The notes beneath the pieces are model-generated. The model made no database searches, had not been told where the DNA came from, and was given only the letters and a program-made list of their open reading frames with translations. Both the position numbers and the translations under genes were made by a program. Of a stretch of DNA of 64,000 nt, positions 10,881 through 22,124 are shown one piece after another. This DNA is from Choristoneura fumiferana (Eukaryota > Arthropoda > Insecta > Lepidoptera > Tortricidae). Location of the stretch: the NCBI RefSeq assembly GCF_025370935.1, contig NC_133478.1:19236716-19300715 (forward strand), given 5' to 3'. The stretch's first letter is position 1. Each line of letters starts with the position of its first letter.

Positions 10881-11295
10881 AGCAAACATTAAATCGAGAC
10901 AATCCGCTGAAACGCTTCTTCGCTCTTTTAGGTCCCTTAATCACTTTCATTGTTGAGCTAATCAAGTCCCAAAATACTAATGGTCTTTTAAAAAATATGT
11001 AAATACAAAGTGCAATAATAATCCAGCTTTCTACATAATGTAGCGCGTATACAATGTGCAGGTGAGCCGCCGCAATATTATAATCCAAGAGCCTGCTTCA
11101 CCAAATGAGGGAGGTGCCTCCCCAACTTGACCCTCCCTTTCCCACCAACAAACATCCACATAGCGCCGTCTCTTCCCCTCCTACCGCAAAAAGAAATCAT
11201 TTACACCAAGAAAGGTGTACTATATCATTAACTTAAATAATTATGTGGGTGAACTCGTTCCTCCCGCCGCGGCGCGGCGCCCGCGTTCGCGTTCC

Positions 11296-11666
11296 ACGCC
11301 GCTCACTCTTATTATAGAAACGTAACGTTAACTTTCTGGTTTTGATTTCAGTGAAGTGTGGGGGATAGTTGCATGATTACAGTTCGGCATAATGGAGTGG
11401 AGGGAGGCTTTTAATCATTGGGGAAATGTCGCGGGTTCGAGGTTTTTCCTGGTATATGCGGCTCAAAGCTAAATAAATATATGCGGCGGATAATTGAGGC
11501 GCTGAAGCAGCAGCCGAGGCCTTTGCGGGCAGCTCGTGCCAGACATTACTCTTTGAAAAGTTTTGCTTTAATTTGTGGAAAAACTGATTGCAAACTCATT
11601 TGGCAGCAAGCCTTGCATTCAAAGCCCTTTATTCACCAACAATTTCTTCGCACGAGTGATTCATCT
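11296..11666. other. block identical in both copies (island 1, copy A)
   Basis: I find no difference over 371 bp between 11,296-11,666 and 24,829-25,199, while sequence on both sides differs by substitutions and indels. A 90-aa ORF (11,418-11,690) crosses it, but it resembles no family and the homeodomain-like AT-rich words (TTAATCATT, GATAATTGAG) suggest non-coding. It is a candidate conserved regulatory element. I cannot exclude chance, gene conversion or an assembly effect. Confidence 0.45.
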
Positions 11667-11705
11667 TTGTGCACCTACGAGTACCTATAGTCCTTCTGTT
11701 ACTTT

Positions 11706-11812
11706 CATTTCGTTAAATCAAAGGCTGTATTGCCTTGCCTAACGTTTCTGGCCCTCGCGATCGCAATCAAATGACAGTTTTTGTATGCGAAAACTGTTAT
11801 TTGATTGCGACA
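11706..11812. mobile_element. MITE remnant (AACGTTTCTG / GATCGCAATC), copy A
   Basis: Copy B has the complete palindrome at 25,268-25,388: AACGTTTCTGACGGTCGCG mirrored by CGATCGCAAGTCAGAAACGTT. In copy A the right end is deleted after TTTGATTGCGACAG. Another fragment lies at 38,190-38,247. Confidence 0.6.
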
Positions 11813-12745
11813 GAATTTTGTTTCGTAGAAAATGTTTCATATAATATTTAGTCCTTGTATTTTTACTTCGAATAATAATAATAATACTAAAAGATATTTA
11901 TTTAATAGTTTACTTACAAAATCTACATAGGTAGGTACATAACAAATAATAAGTACAATCAAACTATCAAAAGGGAAAGCGACTCAGCTTATGCCTGCGC
12001 CTTGCAGAACAAAGTCCCTTGGCTAACAGACGCTGTTTTTCAGTCGCCCCCATAAACCATAACCCTTATAAATACCATCAATACACATGCATGAATATTA
12101 TTGTTTTAATTAGTATTTACTTTAATGAAACATATTTAATAGAGAAACAATTCAATGAATTTTATAATGTTTTTTTTTTATTTAACAATTGTATCAAACT
12201 ATAGAATTATTTTTTTAAAGAATATTTTCATTTCGGTGTATTTATTCACGATATTTTGTCTCAACGAAAATGTAAAAATAGACGTTATGTTGTCCATAAT
12301 ATAATAAAAAATTGTACAACAATAGGGTCTTGGATGATTAATATCTATTTAAGTATGAAAGTAAAATTTATTCAAATTCATTTCGGTACAAAATAACAAA
12401 ATACAATATTTAACTTAAATTTCTCCTCATACATAACATAACTAACAAACTTACCTACATAAAATAAAAAACTTACATAAAATAAAATTAGAACCTAAAA
12501 CAAAATACATAAAGAGTACCCCTTAGGCAAGGTCCCGAAGATGCTGGCAGCGTTTCCTCTTTGAATAGCTAGGCTAATTCTTTGTCCGAGGAAGCTGCCA
12601 GCTCTTCGGTCACCTGTGATGTCTACTAATCTTTTTGAAATTTCTTTAAAAAGTTTTAAAGCGCTAGGACCCCACGGACCAACTAAATTATCAAATAATA
12701 AAAGTAGTAGTGATTTTATTTTTGTTGTGTTGCAAGTGTCCTTTA

Positions 12746-13285
12746 ATATTGCAGGTGGTAGGACCTTGTGCAAGGTCCGCCGGATTGCTACACCATCTTG
12801 CTCGCTAATCCTGCCGTGAAGCAAGCAGTGCCTGCATTGTTGTGTTCGGCGTGGATAGTAAGACCGCCGGTGAAATTACTGGCACGTGAGGTATCCATCA
12901 TAGGCTCTAGGTTGGCAGCGGTCTGCAATAACCCTGGTGTTGCAGATGTTTATGGGCGGTGGTGATCTCTTACCATCAGGAAGACCCACTTGCTCGTTTG
13001 CCTTCCAGTCGTATAAATAAAAAAATAATAATAAGAGACTCTCGCTAGATGGCTGGATCAAGGCCAGATACAGAAGGGGTACTTCTGGACACGGCACGCA
13101 TCGTCCGGAGGTTCCTCACTCTGCGGCCCTGACCACCGGTAGCTTGGGCCCTACCCCGTTACCGCGGCAAACTAGGTTAGGTTTTTTATAATATTTTTTA
13201 TTTTGTATGTACTTTTCTGTTTTTACTTTTTATAACTATTATAAAAACCTAAACCTAAGATTGAAAGAAAAATAAGAACATAATA
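12746..13285 (+). mobile_element. copy-A-only compound repeat insertion
   Basis: Copy B joins GTGTCCTTTAATA directly to ATAATCATGCAGATTTC. Copy A has ~540 bp between them. The first part (12,752-13,022) is a plus-strand member of the GCAGGTGG...CCAGTC repeat. The second (about 13,040-13,190) contains CTCGCTAGATGGCTGGATC and CCTACCCCGTTACCGCGGCA, which look like the 3' part of another retroposon that I cannot name. Confidence 0.65.
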
Positions 13286-13319
13286 TAATAATCATGCAGA
13301 TTTCAGTTTTAAATTTATT

Positions 13320-13570
13320 TCGAACGAATCGCTACCAGAAAAGTAGGTTAGATTTGGTTAGATTAGAACTGATCCCACCAGAAAGCGAATCTCTACCAGA
13401 ATAGTAAGTTAGGTTAAAACTGTGACCCCATCGGAAACCGGATCGCTACCAGAAAAGTAGGTTAGGTTAGGTTAGAACTGTGACCACACCAGAAAGCGAA
13501 TCGCTACCAAGAAAGTAGGTTAGGTTATATTAGAACTGTGACCCCACCAGAAAGCGAATCGCTACTATAC
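13320..13570 (+). repeat. ~53-62 bp tandem repeat, about four units
   Basis: The word GAATCGCTACC or a close variant starts units at about 13,325, 13,387, 13,440, 13,499 and 13,556. Each unit carries AAGTAGGTTAGGTTAGAACT and GTGACCCCACCAGAAAGC. Another unit follows the inserted element at 14,138-14,190. Copy B has only about two units (26,400-26,545), so unit number differs between copies. Confidence 0.8.
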
Positions 13571-13605
13571 TACCTTACCTTACCTATACTATAGTTTTTT
13601 GTCTT

Positions 13606-13976
13606 ACTAGATGGCGCCACTGTTGCGTGAGGTTTTAAGTGTGGCTTTCAAAGTCTGTTATTACGGGCGTGAAAACAAAGTTTAGATTAAAATCATATTT
13701 AATACACCTTAAACCCGTACCATAAAAATATCAAGCAACCACCGTGTCGCGTAGTCCCGTTTTGTACGAAAAAAAAGGGAGGACAAAAGTTTCCGAAAGA
13801 CAAAACTGTCTCAAAACACAGACATTCATTGCCCCGTAACGCATAATCGCCATAATTAATTTCAGGTAATGCAAAATATTCACAAAATTATTCTAATTAT
13901 AAATAAACCCGCGTAGCTCTCCCAAAAACTATGAGATTTGACATTTCGGAGACCTCACGCTACACTAGCGCCTCTA
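13606..13976. mobile_element. TIR element GATGGCGCCACTGTTGCGTGAGG, copy A only
   Basis: The left end ACTAGATGGCGCCACTGTTG with CGTGAGGT is imperfectly mirrored by the right end ACCTCACGCTACACTAGCGCC. It is homologous along its length to 43,698-44,042 in the opposite orientation and is absent from copy B at this place. It lies inside the ~57-bp tandem array. Confidence 0.65.
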
Positions 13977-14696
13977 CCGGCAAATTCATACGCGATAGCC
14001 CTCATTGACCTAGTCCCAAAGTAGGCTTAGCAGAGCTTGTATTATGGGTACTAAGCTACGGATAAATATAATTATATAGATAGATACATACTTAAATACA
14101 TTTTAAACACCCAAGACCCGAGAACAAACATTTAAATTAAGGTTAGGTTAGGTTAGAACTGTGACCACACCAAAAAGCGAATCGCTACCGTTATAGGAGG
14201 GTATGAATTTTGTCGCAGTAGCTAATGAATAAAAACATTTGGAAACTACCACTACATGAAATGTTTTTCTTGGTAATAAGGTTTCTATGAACTAAATAAT
14301 ATAAGAATAAAGAATATTTGATTTGTTATTCTATGATATGGATACCTAAGTAATGAATTTTATTTGTAACAAAAATCAATGATATTAATTTCTTCAAAGT
14401 AAGTGTTCCGTGTATTGATTATTCTATGAAACAATAATACGAGAAAAAAATATGTTAAACGAAATTCTATTAAAATGTTGTCTGCAACATTTTAATAGAA
14501 TACGTTGTACATAAAATATTAAGATTGGTTTTTTGGAATCTTTTAGTATTTTTTATTTCAATTCCAAATTTTTACTTTTACGGGTGAGCGGTTAGTTCCA
14601 ATGGAATTCCGAAAGTTTCTCGATGAGGGCTACGGTATAGATGTCGCTAGCGTCACTGCTTAAGTGGCTTAATAAGAAACAAACAAGTTTGAGATA

Positions 14697-14850
14697 TGTG
14701 GTGCATAGGGGAAATTCGTGTCTGTACCGTTGACCAGCAATGGTGTAGTGTACGGAATACCGAGGACCTGGGTTCGATTCCCAGTGCTGGTCTTATTTTT
14801 CTGGTTTTTCTGTGCATCTATATTTCAGTTTGTATTTTCAATCAACGTAC
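14697..14850 (+). mobile_element. SINE with tRNA-like head, copy A second
   Basis: Plus-strand member of the family at 8,005-8,165. It has GACCAGCAATGGTGTAG, T arm CTGGGTTCGATTCCCAG and acceptor GCTGGTC, but lacks about nine bases of the D arm (TATAGCACG), so this copy cannot fold as a complete cloverleaf. The B counterpart at 27,003-27,165 is complete. Confidence 0.75.
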
Positions 14851-14984
14851 ATATCTCTGGTGAGTTAGAAGGCAAGGTCAGAGTAAAATAAAATAAATGC
14901 GAGTCAAATTCGTGTGGAGAGGTTTCCATACGACAAAATATTTTAATAATTATGTGTTTTAAATAACTCCCCCCCCCCTCCTTT

Positions 14985-15569
14985 TTAGGGTTTCGTAGCC
15001 AAAATAGCAAAAACGGAACCCTTATAGTTTCGCCATGTCTGTCTGTCTGTCCGTCCGCGGCTTTGTTCAGTGACTATCAATGCCTAGAAAGCTGTAATTT
15101 TGCATGAATATACATATATGTAAACTGTGCCGATAAAATAGTACAATATAAAAAAATCCTAAAAAGATTTTTTAGAGTAACTACCTCCCATAGACTTAAA
15201 GTGGGGTGATTTTTTTTTCTCATCTAATCTGTAGTGTGGGGTATCGTTGACAGGTCTTTTAAAACCAAAGGGGGTTGCTAAGACGATTTTCGATTCAGTG
15301 ATTTGTTTGCAAAATATTCAACTTTTAAAGTGCAAATTTTCATTAAAATCGAGCGTTCCCCCCCCCCTTCTAAAATCTAAACAGGTGGGTGGAAAAATTT
15401 GAAAAAAATCACGATTGTAGTTTTTTTGAGAATTATTAGTAGTTTAAGAGTAATTAGCAGCCTATATAAATAATACCTACCTAAACTTGGAATATTCCGT
15501 ACAAAATACGAAATCCTTAAAGGCTACGGAACCCTATTTCGGGCGTGTCCGACACGCTCTTGGCTGGTT
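14985..15569 (+). repeat. interspersed repeat with CGTGTCCGACACGCTCTTGG end
   Basis: Starts GGGTTTCGTAGCCAAAATAG, carries the phrase GTCTGTCTGTCTGTCCGTCC and ends CGGGCGTGTCCGACACGCTC, TTGGCTGG. The family is very common in Lepidoptera. Other copies: 20,027-20,424 (+, 5'-truncated), 27,310-27,728 (+, shortened) and 35,862-36,240 (-). I see no ORF and do not know the class. Confidence 0.75.
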
Positions 15570-15572
15570 TTA

Positions 15573-16600
15573 TAACCCTCACATTTGCTGAGTATAAGGT
15601 TTCCTGTAATCTATGGGTAAAATTTTAGGTCCCAGTAATTTGTGTCGTAAGGAGAGGAATGATAATTTTTTCACAAATTTTCTAAATAACTTCCTAGCTA
15701 TTTATATCAGAATTTTAATGTATTATCTAATTTCTTCTTTTTTAATTGAAATAATGAAACAAATACAATTTAATAAATTATAAAACGCGTACCTCATTGA
15801 AAAATCCTTCCTACTATACATTGCAAGATTTTTCCAAATACGTAAGTTAATTATATTATTTATAATTATTAGTTACTCGTATGAAAATAGCTTTAAATTA
15901 TGTTGTAGTATAAACCTACAAGTTTTCATGTTTGGGAAAAAATTGGTTATTATGATCATTTTCACAAACGCATTTTTTCTGAGAGCGAATTTTCACATCG
16001 TGGTTTTTCACGTTCACCAATTTATTTACTCGTGTTTTTTCATGTAGCGATTTTTCATGAAGCGTTTTTTAATGTTAGCTTATTTTACCATTACGTCTAG
16101 AAACTCAAAATACACTAGCGCTTTCACTCAATTTAAATGAATACATCGCATGTAGGTACATACAGTTTCTGGAAATTTTTGTTGAAATTTAATAAAATAA
16201 TTAATATCAAACTGTGATTTTTATCACGTTAGAAGTATTTTCGGCTTTTTTTAAATAAGTTAGTTATTAATTTAATTAATAACACGCAATATTACGTAAT
16301 ATTTTCGGCTAGTGTTAATTTAATTCAATTTAACATACCTAAATAGTTATGCTTATACCTACATAGTTTTCACACCTGAAACAGGAACATCCTAGTTCAG
16401 GCATGCGTGTCATTCTTCTCTTTCACTTTGTTTAGGCGTAAGTTTTGTTTTTATAATGTAAAACGTCAGTATGTTGATTAAAGAGCTATTTATTACGAAG
16501 GTCCTAAAATGTAGGTAGGGAATCTATATTCTATAGTAATTAAAATAGTTTTGGAAGAAACCTTTTATACCTACTAACACTTTTATTATTATTGTAAATT
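15573..16600. other. AT-rich unique sequence shared with copy B
   Basis: No gene. Around 15,965-16,075 there is an irregular string of TTTTTCACG/TTTTTCATG words; copy B (28,110-28,200) lacks one of them, which suggests slippage. Confidence 0.4.
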
Positions 16601-17115
16601 GTGAACTGGAAGTAAAAAATAAATGAAGTGCTTAATTTTATGCAGAGAATACGAAATCTCTTTCCGTGAAATTGAATAACATCCTTTACCTCTATTTAGG
16701 TGCAAATGCAGAGCGGCTGCAGCGTAAATGGACTTCATTAGGCACAAAAAACGTCTCAGCCCCCCCCCCCCTGCCCCACAGGGCGGCGCACCCGCACCCC
16801 GCGCGCCCCAAGAATTATGCAATTTCATTTGAATTTGTGGGTGCAAAGAGTGCGAGGGGACCTAATGGGAGCCGCGGGGGCTTCCCGACCGGGCCCTGAA
16901 GTGTCATCACGATATTTAGTTTTTTGTAACATACCTTCACAGTATGGCTGAAATATTTCAAAAAACCTTTATTATAGTTAGGTATGTGGACTGGTATATT
17001 GCTGTAGATAAAAAACAGATGAATCAATTTTTTTTTTAGTTACTAAGTATCTGTGATATTTTAAACCGTACAATTGAAATTAGACTGGGTGGTAATGAGA
17101 TTTCCTGATCGACTA
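16601..17115. other. nearly identical block (island 2, copy A)
   Basis: Matches 28,707-29,226 with only a C-run length difference (12 versus 10 Cs near 16,760) and one substitution seen by eye. The central part (16,690-16,910) is CG-rich, whereas its flanks are AT-rich. Short ORFs in it are low-complexity. It is a candidate regulatory element. Confidence 0.4.
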
Positions 17116-17404
17116 ACGTAACGAAATCTTTAAACATAATTTTCACCCATTTCTTAAGTGTTTAGTTTGTTTACCATCAAGTTGAGCTGATGATGGAGCC
17201 GCAAGCGAGACACTGAATCTCGGAGACAGAACAGAGAACCACGTTACCTAGACGTGGCTGGGTTTTTTGGAATAATCTAAATAATATAATATTAAGAACG
17301 AAAAAGTGAGGCAGGCACTAGAACCCTAGCACAGAATAACGCAAAGAATGGAACCAGGTTCTGATGATGGAGTATTCAAGCAGGTTTACTGTCCGGTCTA
17401 TAAC

Positions 17405-17652
17405 TATACTTTTTATTTTTATTTTGACTGGATGGAAAACGAGCAACCACTACTGCACCAGGAGTATTGCAGATGCGTTGCCAACCTAGAGGTCTAAGAT
17501 GGGATACCTCAAGTGCCAGTAATTTCACCGGCTGTCTTACTCTCCACGCCGAAACACAACAGTGCAAGCACTGCTGCTTCACGGCAGGATTAGCGAGCAA
17601 GATGGTGGTAGCAATCCGAGCGGACCTTGCACAAGGTCCCACCACCTGCAAT
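17405..17652 (-). repeat. GCAGGTGG...CCAGTC repeat, copy A third
   Basis: Minus-strand member of the ~280-bp repeat. Copy B has the fuller version at 29,718-29,995; A has lost about 45 bp (GTGGGTCTCCTGATGGTAAG region), leaving GAGCAACCACTACTGCACC at the junction. Confidence 0.75.
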
Positions 17653-17704
17653 ACATAATGGATGGGATGTCAAGTCTGCAAACAAATTTTGTACTAAAAT
17701 TTAA

Positions 17705-18046
17705 ATGTTTGGCAAAAAACTGTTGAGGTGCAACTTGGAGTCCCTTCCGGAGCGCGCAGGGGCGGAGAGGGGGGGAGGGGGGCGTCACCTATTAAGGCGG
17801 CTCACACGCCGCGACAACCACACACTTTTTTCACCTCCCCCGGTCCCTGGCACCGCAAACAGCGCCTTGCCGCCTCGCCCGACACATCACATTGCCTTAA
17901 CGATTTGTTGATTAAATTATTTCTCCATTATTTGATTCGCCACCTCTCGCAACATGGCGGGCGCAGGAATCGCGGCCGCGGACTAATTAATGGATTTACA
18001 ATCATTGAAATTGGAGGCCCACAGCCCACAGGTGAGGACGATAGTA
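17705..18046. other. nearly identical GC-rich block (island 3, copy A)
   Basis: Matches 30,056-30,397 with one substitution seen (CACCGCAAAC versus CACCGTAAAC). It contains AACCACACA (RUNX-like), AACATGGCGG (YY1/Pho-like) and ACTAATTAATGG (homeodomain-like). The + frame is open through it (ORF 17,728-18,102) and the single difference is synonymous there, but the predicted peptide has no familiar features. I favour non-coding regulatory DNA over an exon. Confidence 0.45.
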
Positions 18047-18572
18047 GGTATTGGGTGCATGGTCCAGGGTCAATGGACGTTTTAAAATGGCCCACTTTTT
18101 AGGAAGTTTTCGTTCTAATTTAAACCATAATATTATATTTATTTATGTATCTTAAATCCTGTTTAAGTAATTTTGCTGTTTTTTTTTTAAAAAAAAGAAA
18201 ATATCTTTCTAACAATTCTTTACTTAAAACTTAATAGCATTATTTATTATACTACTTAACAATATTTTACTAACATATCATCCAATCTGCATTATCTAAG
18301 CTAATATACCTTTGAAATCGATCTGACGACTGAATGTGAATTGAAGCTAGCTTACAAGTTTGAATCTGAAAACTAACATCGCGTACCTACCTACCTACAA
18401 AAGCTTGTAAAAATTGTAGAGTTCTCCTCTTACTGTAGATTGGAGTACAATATTTTAGTTGCTGCACAATTTTAGGAATAGAGTTAGTATAATAGAGTTG
18501 TTTTGTCCTTCTTCTTTGAATTTTGGTTCTCTAGATTTCATAACAAATATGAAAGTAGACATTGTTATAATA

Positions 18573-19936
18573 AGCGGTTACCTCGGCTAGGGGGCGGTGT
18601 TAATCAAACCATAGAAATTAGGCCGTTGAACAAACAAAGACTTGACCGTCTCAAAACAAACATCGCGCAAAAGTAAACAATTAAAAGTATACTAAAAATC
18701 CAAAACGAAAATTTCAAGATATTGTTAAATACTGTATGCGAGGAATACGATAAAACGTGGTAGTAAAAAACGTATTAAAATAGGAACAAACTATCATTCA
18801 ATGAATGGGCTACACCCGGAATACGTAGGAGTAGGACGTTTATATGATCTTTATGATAAGAAATCGTGTACCACTGATGAACGTTTCCACCAGTATGTCA
18901 GGAATTATTCAAACTTATTCAAAATTATATGTAATAAAGCAAAAGCAGCCCATGTAACTAATAAAATTAAGTCCTCTGATGATAAAATTAAACAGTTTTG
19001 GAAAATTTAAATACTGAAACGGTCGACGTAAGAACGCGGAGTCCTCTATATCATTAAAGATTAACAACGTATTAGAAACGGACGCGGTTAAAGTAGCTAA
19101 CGAGTTTAATACCTACTTCTCTAAAATCCCCATCGAAACGACAAAAATGTCTCGCGTCTTCCTCAAAGTTAGCTGAATCGCCTCTTAAACAAAATGTATC
19201 TATTCCAAACTTAAGTAATTTAAATTCACGCATGTCTCTCCCTGTGACATCATTAAAGACTTTTAGATATTGAAAGTAAAAAAAACGGAAGACTTGTGGG
19301 GCGTCTCAGTTAAGGTTCTACATTCCATTTTAGATGTCGTTGCTCCAACTTTAGCATTTATATTTAATAGCTGTATAGATGAAGGCGTATTTCCAGATTT
19401 GATGAAATATAGTAAAAGTAGTTCCTATTTTTAAAATCAGTGATAAAGATAATCCCTCTGATTATCGTCCTGTGTCCATCCTATCAGCGTTTAGCAAAAT
19501 ATTCGAAAAATAAATGCTGACGCAAATGATCTCGCATTTTAAATACCCATTAAATCATGCATCCACAGCAGTTCGGATTCACAAAAGGCAGGTCTACTAC
19601 AGACGCGGGTCATAGTTTAGTTAAATTCATATTGCAAGCTTGGGAGGAATCACATGACGCTATAGGTGTATTCTGCGACCTTTCGAAAGCTTTTGATTGT
19701 GTGGATCATGATACTTTTAATTTGTAAGTTAAATTTTTATGGCATTCGTGGCCTCGCTTTAGAACTCATTAAATCTTACCTCACACAAAGAAAGCAAAAG
19801 GTAGCGATTAACGGAACGGTATCGGAGGGATCTGTGGTCGAAATGGGAGTGCCTCAAGGATCCATTCTTGCCCCATTCCTGTATCTTATTTATGTAAATG
19901 ACCTTACTTATATGGTAAGCCAAAAGTCGGGTATAG
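18573..19936 (+). pseudogene. Jockey/CR1-group LINE ORF2 fragment, copy A
   Basis: This matches 32,275-33,635 of the LINE in copy B: the end of the endonuclease domain, linker and reverse transcriptase to EMGVPQGSILAPFLYLIY. The sequence jumps from unique DNA (GTAGACATTGTTATAATAAG) straight into the LINE at GTTACCTCGG, so the LINE 5' part and its flank are missing. Many single-base indels break the frame, mostly in homopolymers (for example TAGGAACAAA versus TAGGAAACAAA in B). Several A indels sit where B is in frame and vice versa. It ends at the 10-N gap, before the FADD motif. Confidence 0.8.
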
Positions 19937-19946
19937 NNNNNNNNNN
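19937..19946. other. assembly gap (10 N)
   Basis: Ten Ns interrupt the LINE just after the QGS block of the reverse transcriptase. What follows is not the continuation of the LINE seen in copy B, so the join is not a simple small gap. Confidence 0.99.
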
Positions 19947-20026
19947 TATACATGTAATGACGTGTAAAAGTGCCCATTGCGGCCTATTTACTGAATAAAA
20001 TCATTTGAATTTGAATTTGAAAAAAC
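19947..20026 (+). mobile_element. LINE 3' tail with TTTGAA repeats
   Basis: CCCATTGCGGCCTATTTACT followed by GAATAAA and (TTTGAA)n is a typical end of a Jockey-superfamily LINE. Only the terminal ~80 bp is here, directly after the gap. Confidence 0.5.
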
Positions 20027-20424
20027 CATGCCGACAAAATGATACAATAAAAAAATCTAAAAAAAAATTTTTTAGGTTCCTCCCATAGACGTAAGTGGGG
20101 TGATTTTTTCTCATACAACCCTATAGTGTGCGGTATCGTTGGATATCGGCGGGGCCCCTCTGAAATCTAAACCGGTGGGTGGAAACATGGAAAAAAAATC
20201 AGGATGGTTTTAAGTATATCAAACTTTCATGGAAAACTGTAACGGCTAAGTTTGCTTGAGAATTATTAGTAGTTTATGAGTAAATAGCAGCCTAAGGTAT
20301 AAAATATACCTAAACTTGGAAGATTACGTATAAAAACGAACCCTTAAAAAAATATTACTTAATTTTTTCGTATTGGCTACGGAACCCTATATTGGGCGTG
20401 TCCGACACGCTCTTGACCGGTTTT
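20027..20424 (+). repeat. interspersed repeat, CGTGTCCGACACGCTCTTGA end
   Basis: A 5'-truncated member of the family at 14,985-15,569, ending at the left edge of copy B. Its end borders directly on the first base shared by A and B. Confidence 0.75.
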
Positions 20425-21458
20425 TTTATTCTTCTATGGAGGCGAAACAGAGGGCACAGCTAATCATATTATGCAACCAACACGTGAAAAATTTTGCAAA
20501 TTTAAATTGAATCTGGAGTGAACGCGCCCCGCAATGTGCTACGTTCTGGATCTTGTTTGCCATTTCTACAAACAGCTTCTAATGACCGATATAATAAGCT
20601 CCAAAGTCACTCTCGAACCCGTCATCCTCAAGGGAGGCTTGCATAGACTGTAGAGAACCATAATAGTCAGTCAGAGTCAACTGCTAACTCAGGTTTTATT
20701 AATATCAGAAAGTACAACATATAACGATATAATCGTTAACTCCCGACGCGCAAGCTGTCCAAAAAACTTTACCATTTATAATCTTACTGTAGTCTACTTC
20801 AGTTAAGATTGTTATCATTGTTACAAATACTTTTAAAACTGTCGAGTTTGTCTACAAAGCTGAAATTAAGCATTATAATGTCACTAAAAAGGACTAGCAA
20901 AAGGGGCCAAGCCGCGGGCGAGAGTTAGTTAAATGTATTTTAAATTTAGACAATGTTCTAAAAAACTGTACATACATGATACTTGTAACATTACGTATTA
21001 TAGAGAAACTAAGCCAAATTTCCGCTTTCCAGAGTAGTAACAATATAGGTATATGTACAGTTCTGTCCATGAGAGGAAATTGTTGCCTGTGTCTAGTGGG
21101 TTTTTGCGTTGTACGGTAAAAAAAACTTGAAAGCAAAACGAGAAGTACTTGTGGATGAACGACAACAGCAAAAACTGAGTAAAATTCAGTATTAAATAAT
21201 ATTAGTTATGTGTAAAAATATTTGGTAGACAACATAAATGTGTTTTTTCAATTTAGCAGAAAAAAATAACTCGAATCAAATATGTGACCAGAATTGCTGA
21301 AGAAATGCTTGGTTTCGAAGCCGTGGAATAAAAATGCAATTTAAAACTTGAATTTATAAATACTTTAGTGCTATTAAACGATTTGTCTCGGCATGGCGTT
21401 TAACAGACGTTCAACAGAATATTCTTAATTTTTGCTCTACATTTAAGTCCCCATAAAA

Positions 21459-21683
21459 GTCGTGGTGGCCTAGTGGTTTGACCTAATAAGCTTCATAAAC
21501 AATAAATCTTGAATTCCAGCCCGGGCTCGCGCCTCTGAGCTTTTCGGAACTCTTGCAAAATTTACTATAAAATTTATAGTAAAGGAAAACATGATGAGGT
21601 AATCTGAAGAAATTAGATGGTGTGTTTGCAGTTGTTTCCGTCTGAACTGGGCCCGCGTGGGAACAGCGCTCCAAGCCCTACTA
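21459..21683 (+). mobile_element. tRNA-headed SINE, copy B
   Basis: Counterpart of 7,376-7,600 with few substitutions (for example CGCGTGGGAA versus CACGTGGGAA). Confidence 0.7.
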
Positions 21684-22124
21684 GAAATCTGTAGTAAGTG
21701 GTATAAGTAGAACTAAAAATATAGAAAAAATGACACAGTTTTGTTTGTCAAATTTCATATGAATGTAAGAACGACCGAAAAATATCTGGACCCGGATATT
21801 ACCCAAATGTGTCCACAGAAAAATTGTTACTTAAGCTATATAACTTCTTGACATTGTCCTAATCTTTTTTGTAGTCAATTTTATTTAAGTCTCAAATCAA
21901 TTCTATATACTTACATAGTTTGTAAGATTGAAATATTGTATGCTGGACCCTCTGGACCCTGGCAGATAGTGACGTACGAGTGCTAAATGTAATAATAAGA
22001 ACCTCTGTATGCAAATTCACTTATCAGTAAAATATTTGAATTTGAGAAATAATTACTTTAAGATAGTATCTGCGGATGTTTTATCGTTTACATTAAGATT
22101 AAATATCAAAATATTATGCACTTA

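Larger units (their letters stand above)
6258..19936 (+). repeat. copy A of a ~13 kb direct duplication
   Basis: From TTTTTATTCTTCTATGGAGG onward this segment matches 20,424-33,635 collinearly, including unique sequence, SINEs, foldback elements, GC-rich blocks and a LINE. It stops exactly at the 10-N gap. Compared with copy B it has a private 93-bp tandem repeat (6,332-6,520), a PIF/Harbinger insertion (9,299-10,077), a compound repeat insertion (12,746-13,285) and a TIR element (within 13,570-14,135). It lacks ~1.35 kb around 18,573 and the two B-only insertions. By eye, most non-inserted sequence differs by a few per cent. This could be a tandem duplication, or a second haplotype left in the assembly. 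Confidence 0.95.

Noticed and set aside
11418..11690. A 90-aa ORF preserved identically in copies A and B (also 24,951-25,223)
   Set aside because: The sequence has no recognisable domain, and the identity extends beyond the ORF on its 5' side while stopping before its 3' end. The block as a whole is conserved, without a coding signature.
13450..13480. Interstitial telomere (TTAGG repeats)
   Set aside because: Only three consecutive TTAGG-like words occur, inside a longer unrelated tandem unit.
17728..18102. 124-aa ORF in GC-rich island 3
   Set aside because: Peptide is rich in Arg, Gly, Pro and Ser from GC-rich composition and resembles no family. One synonymous difference between copies is too little evidence for coding.
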